The notes under the pieces were generated by a model. The model did not search any database, had not been told where the DNA came from, and saw only the letters and a list, made by a program, of their open reading frames with translations. The position numbers were made by a program, and so were the translations under genes. 64,000 nt of DNA from contig JANTQA010000036.1 of NCBI GenBank assembly GCA_027625915.1, forward strand, positions 1,235,501 through 1,299,500. Direction: 5' to 3'. Shown here piece after piece: positions 12,577 to 23,074 of the stretch (positions are counted from its first letter, which is position 1; each line of letters starts with the position of its first letter). The DNA is from Anaeramoeba flamelloides (taxonomy: Eukaryota; Metamonada; Anaeramoebidae).

Positions 12577-12830
12577 ATCGTTACTTTCAAAATAAAAAGA
12601 AACAAAAATTTCATTCAACTTTCTGAAAAAAATCATACTCCAGAATTAAAATAAATCATCAAGGCCCCCGATTCTAAATGGGGGATTAATAATTTTAGCT
12701 TCCCCTCAAGAGAATTAAAAATTTGAAATTTATGATTTTAAAATCTTTTTTTGGAAAGTTGAACGACAATTCTGATCCCATTATTTTCACAAAAAATAGT
12801 ATTATCAAATCTTTAAAGTTTCAAGAAAAT
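12577..12830 (-). repeat. ~240 bp inverted-repeat element, copy 1
   Basis: The reverse complement of about 12600-12780 matches 52960-53150 and 54630-54815. Shared words include GATGATTTATTTTAATT and the ends TTCATTCAACTTTC / GTTGAATGAAATTT, which are inverted to each other within the copy. It is a small non-coding TIR element. Boundaries are approximate. Confidence 0.5.
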
Positions 12831-13228
12831 TTTATAAATATTTGTGGATGAAAAAAAAGGATCAATTTTTTTAGATCTTCAAGAATTCAATATTTGATTC
12901 ATTTTTCTTATATTTTTAAAATCAAGATTAAATTATAAATATAATTTGCTTATAAAAACTCTCAGAAATTAGTAAAAGTAAGATTTCTTCAAAATAAAAA
13001 TTTTTTGTTAATTTTTTTTTTTTTGATCCAAAAATCCAAACATTAAAAAGAATAGATCATTTTACTTAAAATTTAATTTGGAAAAATACAAACTTTTTTT
13101 AAAAATGATGACTCGTTTCACTAAAGTTTAGAAATTGAGTTTTTTATCCGGTTTAATTGTACACTTGTGCCAATCATATCAAGTTTACCTTTATGTAAAA
13201 AACAATGAATAATCGTTTTCCTTTACTT

Positions 13229-13704
13229 CAGTGGTGTAAATAACCCCTTTTGACAACCTTTAACCCATTACTACTATTTAATGCAAACTTTTTTTTCAAA
13301 TTTGTTATTTGAAGATCAGAAGTCAGTTATATATTCTTGGTTTGTATTTAAATTGACTTTAGAGGTTAGATCTTTGATCAATCTCAATGGCTCAAAATAT
13401 TAGACGCTTTTGTTTAAAAAATTTCATCATATTTACAAAATATTTGAGATTATATGATTTCTTGGTAAAAATTCAAAAAATGAAATTTTGCTCATTTTTT
13501 TGTTAAAAAATTACATTTTAATCTTTCCATATCTTGATAATTCTTTTCTAAAATTGATTTAAATAACCCTATTTCTTGTTTATTTACTGTTTTCATCCTA
13601 TTGATTCATTTCTTTTTTTTTTTCTACAGTCAACCAATATTTTTTGCATGAGTTAAATTATAGTAATGGGTTAAAATAAAAAACACTGGTTATTTACACC
13701 ATTG
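13229..13704. mobile_element. Tc1/mariner-like MITE, CAGTGGTGTAAATAACC ends
   Basis: 476 bp with inverted ends: left CAGTGGTGTAAATAACC, right reading CAATGGTGTAAATAACC on the other strand, each followed within ~25 bases by TTTAACCCATTACT or its complement. TA follows the right end. No transposase frame is present. A second, incomplete copy lies at 44962-45310. Confidence 0.7.
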
Positions 13705-13963
13705 TAAATATTAAAATTTTTTTGAATTTTGAATGTTTTTTGAAACAAATTTTTTATTTGATCTTTTATTTTAAGAATTAATGTTTTAATTGTGGAACTT
13801 GAAGGTACCAATATCATATTGACTTATTGCTTATTGGCTATTTCATTGATTATTTAATTTATAGACTATCAAGAACAAAGAAGAATAGCTTTGATTTGAA
13901 GGATGGACTTTGTAAAATTGAAATGATGATTTTAACATCTGAAAATTGATTTAAGGGAGGTAG
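13705..13963. other. Intergenic, no feature seen
   Basis: AT-rich spacer between a MITE and the left inverted arm. No gene or repeat recognised. Confidence 0.4.
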
Positions 13964-15152
13964 TACATTTTTCATTTTTTGAGTGCCACCATTAATGTGA
14001 AACTGAATTCTTCAAATCATTTATTTAGCCAAATAAATTGATATTTTCATAAATACTAGAGTGGAATATATCTTAGTATAAGATATTTTCAGACCAATAA
14101 AAAAAAGGAAATCAAAAAAAAGAAAAAATTGATCTTAAAAAAATAAATAAAAATCGTTTATTACTCGATCTTATCTATCTCATTTTACACAATTACTTAT
14201 TCTTTGTTTGGTTTTATTTTTAATTCTTTATTAAAATAATTTTGTTTGAAAAATTTTTGTGAAACAAATTACTGTTTATTTCTAAAGAATTTCAAAAATG
14301 AATTTAAAAATCCTATTATTATTTAATTCATTTAATTCTAGTTTGGGTTCAGAAAATAGGATACTTTTTTAATTCTCTCTTTAGGATAAGGGTTTATTGG
14401 AAAAATTCGTTTGATTTTATAATTATGTATTTTCAATTAAAATGAGAACTCAAAAAAATTCTGAATCTGATTGAAATTTTTTCTGAATTTTTCAATTATT
14501 TTGATTTGAATCTTTGTAAATGTTTTTTGATTCCAATAATTCAACACCTTTATTTTAATTTTTGAAATAGTATTCTTTGTTTTGGTTTTGTTTGATAAAA
14601 ATATTTTAATAAAGAATTTTGAAAGTAAATTTGTAACTAAAGGTTTTTTAAAATAATAATAAATAGTAATGGGGCGAGCAATTCAATGGAAAAAATAGTG
14701 TGTATCGATACAAACTAAGAAGATAAAGAAGACTAATCACCGAAAATAGGCTTTGATCGATTTTTTTTTTTCATTCTTGATTTCAACAAATTTATTTGAA
14801 ATGGTATCTTTCGTGTTGGGTCTTCTAAAAGAAAATATTTGTTTCAAATGCACACATTTTCGAGTATATTTTTTTGATTTACTGTTTGATTAATTTCAAT
14901 CTTTCGTATAAACACATCTCTAGATCCAAAACAAAATTTAATAAAACAACAAATTTAATCAAAAAAAATGTTCAAAAAATGGAAAAATTTAAAATTCAAC
15001 TCTGAATTACTTTGATTCTTTTCACAAATAGACTAGCGAATGATATTTTGGTTCCAAAGTTTCAATATCTGGTGCTACTCAAAAAATAGTTTTCAGTAAT
15101 GTTAACACAATTAAAATTTTTCAAAATGGTAAAATGTACTTACTTCCTTAAT
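13964..15152 (+). repeat. Left arm of a ~1.2 kb inverted repeat flanking the Rho-BTB gene
   Basis: This arm matches the reverse complement of 18696-20315 along its whole length once a ~400 bp insert in the right arm is discounted. Shared landmarks: GGCTTTGATCGAT (about 14748), TTAACACAATTAAAA (about 15101) and AAAATAGGATA (about 14354). The arm has its own short inverted ends: TTTTTTGAGTGCCACC near 13975 and GGTGCTACTCAAAAAAT near 15071. The homology to the other arm continues ~60 bases past the inner end, to 15152. Confidence 0.8.
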
Positions 15153-15333
15153 AAAAAAAGAAATTTTTACAAAGGTTTATGAGTTTTATTCATTAAATAG
15201 TGCTTTATTGAAATTGTGAGAAAGGATTAATACCATTCCTCAAATTAAATATTTTACCAGTTGTTCTCAAACCTCTAACATAAAGGAATTGAAAAATCAT
15301 TTTTTTTAATAAAATTATAGCATCTTTATTTGA
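15153..15333 (+). promoter_or_regulatory. Upstream region of the Rho-BTB gene
   Basis: The ~180 bases between the inverted arm and the start codon must hold the promoter and leader if the gene is expressed. No specific element can be named. Confidence 0.3.
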
Positions 15334-17505
15334 ATGCGATCGATAAAATGTGTTGTTGTTGGAGACGGGGCTGTAGGTAAAACGTGTTTAATTGCAGTCC
15401 AAACAAGAGGAGATTTTCCTGGAGAATATATTAGCCTTTCACACGATTTACCCGAATATTCACAACAGATCAACAATAAAACTGTAACTGTGTATCTTTG
15501 GGACACAGCTGGGCAAGAAGATTACGATCGACTTCGGCCATTATCCTATCCACAAACAAATATCTTTTTGATTTGCTTCTCTTTAATATCGTCTTATTCT
15601 TTTGAAAACGTTGTTTCCAAGTGGGTACCAGAGATTAAAGAGCACTGCCCAGAAACCCCTTATATTCTTGTCGGGTGCAAACAAGATCTTCTAACTGACC
15701 AACAAACTCTCACGCGGCTAGAGGAAAGGGGGTTCCATCCGATTCAAGAACAACAGGGAAGGCGGTTAAGTGAACAGATTGGTGCGCTCGGATATTTTTC
15801 ATGCTCAGCTTTAACCCGCCAAGGAGTTCAAGCTTTATTTGACTTCACCTTCCAAGCAGGGTACGGTCTTGTGGGTGCCTTAAGAAACAAATCTTGGCTA
15901 CAAAAACACTTTGCTGTCACAATTCCAAAAAAGCCAAAACCATTTGCCAAGCCAACCATCCAGCAAATAAAATCAAAATTTAAAGCGCAAATAAAAGACT
16001 TGTTGATCATCAACCAATGCGAGGAACAAGAGGAAGAGCAAGAAATGGATTTTGATCAACAAATTTCTCGTTTTGAATCGTCTTGGGAGAAAACACGATT
16101 TGGAGATCTCAAGTTTGTCTTTAAACAAGAAGGAAAAATTAAAACACAAAACATTTCTGGTTTATATTCACACAAACTAATCCTAAGCGATTCCTCCAAA
16201 TTGTTTTTTCAAATCTTCCAAGAATTAAAAAATAAAAACAGTACCAAATTAAACGACTTGTTAGAATTAGCTGGTCTAACCATTGTTGAAGAACAAAACA
16301 AAAAGAAGAAAAAATTGTTATGCTTTCTCGTTCAAAAAAACTGCCATTTGTTTCTTGAGCTTATTAAATTCATTTATTTTTGGGATTTTCAAATTTTTGA
16401 AAAAAAAGATAATTATTTTAAGGTTTCAAAAAGAGAAAAAATTTATTTGGATCAAATTTATGGACTTGCTCAAAAATTTGGAATTAAACATTTTGAAGAA
16501 CTATATAATTTTTATACAAACACTTACCATAAAATTTATAAAGAGGATCGAGAAATTGAAAAAGATCAAAATATTGAAAAAGAAAAAGAAAAAGAAAAAG
16601 AAAATGAAAAAGAAAAAGAAAAAGAAAAAGAAAAAGAAAATGAAAATGAAAAAGAAAAAGAAAAAGAAAAAGATCAAAATAATGAAAATGAAAAAGAAAC
16701 AGAAAAAGAAAAAGAGACAGAAAATATTGAAAAAGAAAAAGAAAAGAGTTATCTTAAATATGAATTAAAAGATGGGGATTATAAATTACTTTATCAAATA
16801 CATCAAAAACATTGGTTATCATTTCAAAGTTCTTTAGAATTTAGCAGAAAACATGTTGATTTTATTGATTTTGTTATTCTTGTGGGGAATGATCAAATTG
16901 AATCAAACAAAAATAAAAATAAAAATAAAAAGAATAAAAAAACTTTACAACCGGTTGGGATCCCATTAAATAAATTTATTTTAACAATGAAATCCAATTA
17001 TTTTAGACATCTGTTTTCAGGTGGGTATATTGAGGAACAACAACAAAGTGTTGATCTGTCCCAATTTCCAAATCTTGCCATGAAGCACGTTTTGAAATAC
17101 TTTTACACAGAAAAAATCGATAAAAAGATGCCACTTGAAGAATTACAATATACTCTCGTAGTGTCAAATTATTTACAATGTAACCAATTACAACGTGATT
17201 GTGAGATTTTATTAATGAACCGCACAGCAGATTTAAATATTGATGACCTTGTCCAAACCTTTTTAATAGCGAGAATTTCAAATTCTGAGAAACTTGTTGA
17301 ATATTATGTTTGGTTTATGGGTAAAAATTATGATATGGTTTCCAAACATTCCAGTTATAAAAAAAAGTTAAGTAAAAAAGAAAAATTGATGATCAAAAAT
17401 AAAATGTGGCCACCTGAAAATTATCGTAAATTACAACAAAACTTAAAAGTCAAATTTGCCAAGAAATTTGGTTTTCTTGAAATAGAAAAGGAGAAAAAAA
17501 ATTAA
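15334..17505 (+). CDS. RhoBTB-type atypical Rho GTPase with two BTB domains
   Basis: 723 residues. Residues 1-180 are a Rho/Rac domain: P-loop GDGAVGKT (10-17), [20 protein letters not shown] (56-75), the G4-like CKQD (115-118) and SAL (158-160). A split BTB domain follows at about 255-400 (FGDLKFVF, LYSHKLILSDSSKLFFQIF), then an Asp/Glu/Lys repeat (about 405-470), a second BTB (about 508-625: HVDFIDFVILVG, IPLNKFILTMKSNYFRHLF) and a BACK-like helical tail. RhoBTB proteins in animals and amoebae serve as adaptors for Cul3 ubiquitin ligases; that role is inferred here. Switch I is altered: Rac Thr35 is Leu35 by direct alignment, so normal GTP cycling is doubtful. There is no CAAX box. The gene is intronless and sits between inverted repeats. 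Confidence 0.9.
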   Translation: MRSIKCVVVGDGAVGKTCLIAVQTRGDFPGEYISLSHDLPEYSQQINNKTVTVYLWDTAGQEDYDRLRPLSYPQTNIFLICFSLISSYSFENVVSKWVPEIKEHCPETPYILVGCKQDLLTDQQTLTRLEERGFHPIQEQQGRRLSEQIGALGYFSCSALTRQGVQALFDFTFQAGYGLVGALRNKSWLQKHFAVTIPKKPKPFAKPTIQQIKSKFKAQIKDLLIINQCEEQEEEQEMDFDQQISRFESSWEKTRFGDLKFVFKQEGKIKTQNISGLYSHKLILSDSSKLFFQIFQELKNKNSTKLNDLLELAGLTIVEEQNKKKKKLLCFLVQKNCHLFLELIKFIYFWDFQIFEKKDNYFKVSKREKIYLDQIYGLAQKFGIKHFEELYNFYTNTYHKIYKEDREIEKDQNIEKEKEKEKENEKEKEKEKEKENENEKEKEKEKDQNNENEKETEKEKETENIEKEKEKSYLKYELKDGDYKLLYQIHQKHWLSFQSSLEFSRKHVDFIDFVILVGNDQIESNKNKNKNKKNKKTLQPVGIPLNKFILTMKSNYFRHLFSGGYIEEQQQSVDLSQFPNLAMKHVLKYFYTEKIDKKMPLEELQYTLVVSNYLQCNQLQRDCEILLMNRTADLNIDDLVQTFLIARISNSEKLVEYYVWFMGKNYDMVSKHSSYKKKLSKKEKLMIKNKMWPPENYRKLQQNLKVKFAKKFGFLEIEKEKKN

Positions 17506-17846
17506 TATATTTTAATATCATTATGAGCCTCTAGCAAATTTTTTTTATATTTTCTTATTTCAATTTTTCGTTAGCTAACAAAAAATTATTAATAAAAAAA
17601 CCAGTTTTTATTTCTGCAAATCTTTCTTTTTTTTGAAATTTAATTTAGATCTTTAAATGCATGGGTCCGTTATAATAAAGAATGGACTAAAAGTTTACAA
17701 AAGTGTGGTTAGTACAGTTGATAATATTCAATAGACCCATTTATAGGACTTTATTCAAAAATTTTTTTAGTATCAATTTTAGAATATCAAATTACGAGGA
17801 ATATTTTTTAAAAATTTAATTGTTTTGTATTCTAAAAATCTAATCT
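17506..17846. other. 3' flank of the Rho-BTB gene
   Basis: AT-rich. Probably the 3' UTR, then spacer. Nothing else seen. Confidence 0.4.
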
Positions 17847-18373
17847 AAACTCCATTCCAAAAAATTGGACACACCCACAATCAAAAATAGGCAAAAAAAA
17901 ACCTAATTAATTGTATTTTTTTCCAAACATAATATAAAACCAACATTTAAGTAACCAAGTATTAATGTTTTTATAAGTAATCATTTCCATCCAAATAAAA
18001 AAAAAATATAAAATTAAAAAAAAATCGGTATGTACAAAATAATGAAACGAGCGGAACAAAAAAATGTATTTGCTAAATATTTTGACATTTCACCATCAAT
18101 TATTGATTGATCAAATGATAAGATAACATCAACTCATTGTATGTGATTTTTCAATTTAAGAAACCCAACACTAACCTTCTATCAACCATTGAAAAAAATT
18201 CCAGATCTAACGAAATAGAATATTTAATTGGAAAAAAGGAAATGAAAACAAAACAAAAAAGTCTAAAAATGAAATAGTTTGTAAAATCAAAATTATTCCT
18301 AAATGTGATGTAAAGCTCAATATTAGTATCTTTCAACTGTTTAAACTGTTTCCAAAATTTTGGAATTTAGTTT
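17847..18373 (-). mobile_element. ~530 bp deleted Tc1/mariner-like element, copy 1
   Basis: 527 bp with inverted ends: left AAACTCCATTCCAAAA...TTGGACACACC, right, on the other strand, AAACTAAATTCCAAAATT. A second copy of 529 bp is at 62094-62622. On the minus strand both keep a coding remnant with the words DRRL and SFD(Q/R)SII, resembling the helix-turn-helix start of a transposase. The rest of a transposase is absent, so it is a non-autonomous deletion derivative. Confidence 0.7.
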
Positions 18374-18599
18374 ATATCATTATTATTTAGTTTTAAATCT
18401 CTTTGGTTTATTTATATTTATTTATAACATTTTAATTTGAATTTCAGACAAAAAATGTTCACAAAAATAAAAAATAATTTGTTAAAAATTTATAACAAAA
18501 CCAAATTTCAAAATTACGGACAAACTTTTTTTTATTATTTTTTTCTTTTTTCATTTCTCTTCAAAAAAAATAAAATGAATTGTACTATATTTATATTTA

Positions 18600-18641
<42 letters not shown>

Positions 18642-18695
18642 TTATTGTCTCGAAAAAATTTAGTAAAATACATTATTATTCAAAAAAAAAAACAA
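18374..18695. repeat. TA microsatellite and a short dispersed repeat
   Basis: (TA)n runs from about 18602 to 18639. The following 18640-18695 (TTGGTTATTGTCTCGAAA, then ACATTATTATTCAAAAA) recurs at 41410-41475 next to a shorter TA run, so the two make a small dispersed repeat that lies directly against the right inverted arm. Confidence 0.6.
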
Positions 18696-20315
18696 TTAAG
18701 GAAGTAAGTACATTATACCATTTTGAAAATTTTTAATTGTGTTAACATTACTGAAAAATATTTTTTGAGGGCCACCAGATATTGAAACTTTAAACCAAAA
18801 TACCATTCGCTGCTCTATTTGTGAAGAGGATACGAACCCAAAGTAATTCAGAGTTGAATTTTGAATTTTCAATTTTTCGAACATTTTTGATTTGATAAAT
18901 TTTTGGTTTTATTAAATTTTGATTTGGATCTTTAGATATTTTTATAAAAAAGATTGAAATTAATCAAAGAGTAAACCAAATAAAAAAATTAGACACAAAA
19001 TGATGTGTATTTGAACAAAATATATTCTTTTAGAAGATCAAACACAAAAGAACACATTTCCAAATAACTATTTTGAATTCAAAAATATAAAAAAATCGAT
19101 CAAAGCCGATTTTTAAAGACATGTTTTTTTTTATCTTCTTAGTTTGTGGGTTACAAACAATTTTTCAGCTTGAATTTATCTCACCATTACTATTTATTAT
19201 TATTTTACAAAACAATTTTTTACAAATTTACTTTCAAATTTATTTTTTTAAATATTTTTATCAAACAAAGCCAAAATGAAGAATACTAGTTTAAAAATTA
19301 AAATAAATGGTTGAATTCTTGGAATCAAAAAATATTTACAAAAGATTCAACCCAAAATAAATTGAAAAATAGAAAAAAATTCAATCCGATTCATAATTAT
19401 TTTGAGTTTCCAATTTAATGGAAAAGAAATAATTATCAAATCAAAAAACATCCATCCAATAAACCATTATTCTTAAGACAAATTTTAAATTTTTATATAT
19501 ATTTATTTAGAGAAAGGAGTAATTAAAGAAAAAATATCAAATAAAAAATAAAGAGAAGAAGAAAAATAATTAATATATATATAAAATAAAATTATCATTT
19601 TCATTACCAAATAGAAACTTTCCCCGTCCTGAGACAGGAGGGGTAAAAACATGATAGAAATATTATCGAATATAGATAAAAATTCCACAATCCGTGATTA
19701 ATAAATTTGTATTCCACGAATCTCAGAGTGGGGGACCTATGTACCCGAATTTATATATTTTCTATTATTTTAAGTATTTTTTGTTTTCACTTTATTTTTG
19801 TTATTTTTTCTTTATTACACAAAAGTTTTCTAAACATAAGAGCTTTGATAAACAAATTCCCGACAAATACAATAAATTTAATAATTTTGATTAGTCAAAA
19901 ATTCAAAAAATTACCGATTTTATGTACTAAAACTTAGAAAAAGATGAATTGAATGAAAATAGGATATTTAAATTTGTTTTAGAAATTCTTTAAAAATAAA
20001 AAGTAATTTGTTTATTCAAAAATTTTTCAAACATAATTTTTTTCATAAAGAATTAAAAATAAAATCAAATAAATAATAAGTAATTGTGTAAAATATTACT
20101 GAGATAAGATCAAGTAATTTATAATTTTTATTTATTTTTTCTTGATCCATTTTTTTAATTGTTTTGACTTCCATTGTCTTGTCGGTATGAAAATATCTTA
20201 TACTAGGATATATTCCATCTAGTTTTTATTAAAATATCTATGTATTTAGCTAAAGAAATGATTTAAAGAATTAAGTTTCATATAAATAGTGGTACTGAAA
20301 AAAATGAAAAATCTA
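18696..20315 (-). repeat. Right arm of the inverted repeat flanking the Rho-BTB gene
   Basis: The reverse complement of 13964-15152, from TTAAGGAAGTAAG at the inner end to AAAATGAAAAATCTA at the outer end. Without the ~400 bp insert at 19508-19905 the arm is ~1.2 kb, the same as the left arm. The arms have diverged by many substitutions and small indels, so the structure is not recent. Beyond 20315 the sequence changes at once to a different repeat. Confidence 0.8.
19508..19905 (+). repeat. ~400 bp dispersed repeat with internal hairpins, copy 1
   Basis: Matches 58235-58632 closely: AGAAAGGAGTAATTAAAG at the left, ATTCCACGAATCTCAG in the middle, and ATAAGAGCTTTGAT then TTTTGATTAGTCA at the right. 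It contains short hairpins such as CCTGAGACAGG (19628). It has no long frame and no clear TIR. Its origin (SINE, MITE or other) is unknown. Confidence 0.65.
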
Positions 20316-20322
20316 AACTAAA

Positions 20323-20635
20323 TTTCAGAATAAATTACCCTTGTTACATTTGAATTTTGAATTGTATTTGTATTACTTTGAAGTTTTTCTACGCACAATG
20401 AATGGTTTGAAAATAAATCATTTTTTCGGTTTTTTATTTTTTCAACAGTATTTTATTAAAATGGAAAATTAAAATGAAAATTTGGAAAGAAGTAACAGAT
20501 GACTTAATGAAAAAATTGGTTTCAAATATGAAAAAGAGATTAGATTTAGTAATTAAAATAGAAGTAAAATCGATAAAAGGGTTTATCAATTTTTTAAAAT
20601 TTCTATTTTTTATGTAATGCTATTTTCAAAATAAA
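20323..20635 (+). mobile_element. Tc1/mariner remnant with transposase C-terminus, copy 1
   Basis: From 20479 the frame reads MKIWKEVTDDLMKKLVSNMKKRL then DLVIKIEVKSIKGF. This fits the last helix of Tc1/mariner transposases, whose pattern is LIxSMPRRxxxVIxAxGG. The same peptide with replacements is encoded at 52345-52477 on the minus strand, and the DNA on both sides also matches. Only the 3' end of the element is present. Confidence 0.6.
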
Positions 20636-20835
20636 GGCCTCAATTTTTTTAATTATTTTTTTTACTTTTTTTTGTTTTATTTTCAGAGGAAAAATAAATA
20701 TCTCTTGGGTATAGAACTGAATATTAAAATCGAAATTTTTATATTATAATAGATAAATTAAATTATTAAAAATATTTTTCTTTTAAATTTGATTTTTAAT
20801 AGGTAAATGATTTTGAAATTGAGTTTACTTAATTT
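20625..20835 (+). repeat. ~200 bp TIR segment, copy 1
   Basis: Ends TTTTCAAAATAAAGGCC and (diverged) TTTGATTTTTAATAGG are inverted to each other. The inside contains AATAAATATCTCTTG and AACTGAATATTAAAATC. Further copies lie at 52120-52330 (minus) and 28950-29140. It abuts the transposase remnant and may be its right end or a separate MITE. Confidence 0.5.
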
Positions 20836-21714
20836 CTTTAAAAAAATTTTTTCTAATAAAAAAGCTGCAACTATTTTTGAAATTATGTACAAATATTTTT
20901 TCCCAATGACTTATCTTGTTCTCATTTTTTGAAATTTATGTTCCAATTCACTATTTATTTGTCAAAAATAGTGGAAAACAAACTGAAAATTAAAAATCTT
21001 TAAAAATTTATTTGACTAAATTATTCTGATCAGAATCATAACTTGCCTAATCACCTCTTGTGTGAAAAAAAAAATTGTAAAAAAAGAAAAGAAAATTAAA
21101 ATTTCAAACAATACTTTTTCCAGTCAAAAGTGCCCAGTCAAAGTGAGTGAATTAGATGTACCCAAAGGGTATGAATCAACATCAGAATCAAAAAGGTATT
21201 TTTCATTTTTTGAAATAATAAAAAAAAGCAATAAGAATTAAGTGTAAAAAAAATATTGTAAAACAAAAAAAATGCAAAATAAGAAAAAAAGATTTTTATT
21301 TCAAGATCCATAATCATTTGATAAAAATGTGTTGTTTCAATGTTATTTAAACAGTGAAAATAGGTATAGAGAAATAATATTTAACTTTATTGGAATTTTT
21401 TTTTGATCTTACATTAAAGATCAAAATGAACAATGTAGTTTTTTTCAATAGTGCCTAAGAATTTGAGTTTTTCAATTTTTAAGAAAATCTATTGATTTTT
21501 TTAGTTTAAATTTAATTAAATATCAATTATTTTATTGGCGTTTTCTTATTCTATTTATTTCTTATTTGTTCTACAAAAGTTAATTATAAAAAATAGTTGA
21601 TATTTGAAAAAAATCTTTTTTTTTGGGTTCCCCTTTGACTGAAACAAAGTTTAATAATATTCCGAATGGAAAATAAAAACTCTGTAGAACCCCCAACTTC
21701 TTGATCATGAATCA
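20836..21714. other. Intergenic, degenerate repeats
   Basis: No gene. TTCCCCTTTGACTGAAAC at about 21629 followed by AAAGTTTA matches the right end of the element at 34698-35262, so a decayed copy of that family ends near 21655. The rest is not recognised. Confidence 0.4.
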
Positions 21715-22178
21715 ATTTTTAATTATTTTTCCAATTATCTTTGAACTTGTTAATTTTGAAAAAATTGTGGTATAATTGCAAATATTTAAAATCAATTTCC
21801 TTTTTATTAAGAACCAAACTTCTTAAATTATAACTGACCCACTTAATAGAATGATGATTAATGAAATCAAACTTGTTTATAATCCTTTTCAATCAATCAA
21901 AAAACAAGAATAAAAATTATCATTTTCCAAACTTGAGAAAACCTCTATAAAACTCTATAATTGTTTAAAATATAGTTGATCTACTTTGGTTCTCCAAAAA
22001 TTAAATGTGTATTCTATAGTGACAACCCACTTTAATGAACTTCAGGTTGGTTTGTTACTTAGTTTCATAAAAACATTTAGTAATTTATAAATAGGATTTG
22101 CTTTTAAAAATTTGCAATAAACAAAAATTTTATCAATATTAACAATTAAAAATATTGTCACAGATTTTTTTCATGTAT
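21715..22178 (-). mobile_element. TGGACA-end TIR family, inverted copy next to another
   Basis: The reverse complement matches 22240-22640. Shared words are GGAAAATGATAATTTT, TTGATTGATTGAA and ATTTCATTAATCATC. Its head lies against the head of the next copy, forming a ~950 bp palindrome centred near 22180. Confidence 0.6.
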
Positions 22179-22181
22179 ATT

Positions 22182-22670
22182 AGGGAAAAAAATACTGGAC
22201 ATGAAAATAATCCTGGAAAAGATTTTTAATTGTGAGTATTAGTAAAATTATTGTATGTTTTTCGTTTATTTTAAATCAAATCCTTTTTATAAATAACCAA
22301 TTTTTTTATGAAACAAGTAATAAACCTACTTAAAGTTCATTAACATAGGGCCGCTCTAGAATACTTGAGTAATTGTTTGATATATTAAGTAGATCTATTT
22401 TTTTTCGAAAAAAAGAATTGAGTTTTATAGAGGTTTTCTCAAGTTTGGAAAATGATAATTTTTATTCTTGTTTTTTGATTGATTGAATGGTGTTTTGAAC
22501 AAGTATAATTTCATTAATCATCATTCTAATAAGTGTGTGGGTTATAATTTTAAAAAGTTTGATTATTAAAAAAGAGATTTGATTCTAAATAAAAGAAATT
22601 GGACAACAATTTAACTAAAAACATCATTTAAAAAGATTTTCAGGGATTTTTTTCGGATCTAGTATTTTAT
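22182..22670 (+). mobile_element. TGGACA-end TIR family, copy 2
   Basis: About 490 bp with ~70 bp inverted ends: left AAATACTGGACATGAAAATA, right on the other strand AAATACTAGATCCGAAAAAA. The ends continue with AAGATTTTTAATTGTGAG and ATTAGTAAAATT. It matches 33842-34330 along its full length. Non-coding, probably a Tc1/mariner-type MITE. Confidence 0.7.
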
Positions 22671-22731
22671 TAATTACTTTAATCTATTTTTATCACTACA
22701 ATATATATTTAATCATTAAACAAAATAGCAG

Positions 22732-22814
22732 AATAGAGTGTTGGAATAAGAACTAATGATAAACCCTTTCTAATTCCCCAAAGTAGATAAGAAAAATCAA
22801 CTCAACACTCTATT
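22732..22814. promoter_or_regulatory. 12-bp inverted repeat upstream of eS10
   Basis: AATAGAGTGTTG (22732-22743) and CAACACTCTATT (22803-22814) are perfect inverted repeats about 60 bases apart, 260 bases before the eS10 start. They could be paired protein sites or the relic of a TIR element. The function is unknown. Confidence 0.3.
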
Positions 22815-23074
22815 GTGGTTTTTTTAATTTTGCTACTGGTTAAGATGTGTAAGAATTTAATTTTTCAACAAGTGCTTTGAAGACTAAAAAGCAACTAGGA
22901 ACTAAGGAAGTAAAGAAACCTGATTTCTAATTCTCTTAAAAATTGGTTAAAAAGTGAAAATTTTAACTTATTGATGCTACTCTCTCAAAAAACTGGAAAA
23001 CAACAAATCTGAAAATTTGTTTTCATTTTTTTTCTTTAATACATTTATTTGTTGGAATCAGTGAAAAGTAAAAA

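Noticed and set aside
16283-16768. 161-codon frame rich in Lys within the Rho-BTB gene
   Set aside because: Frame-shifted reading of the GAA/AAA repeat of the real protein.
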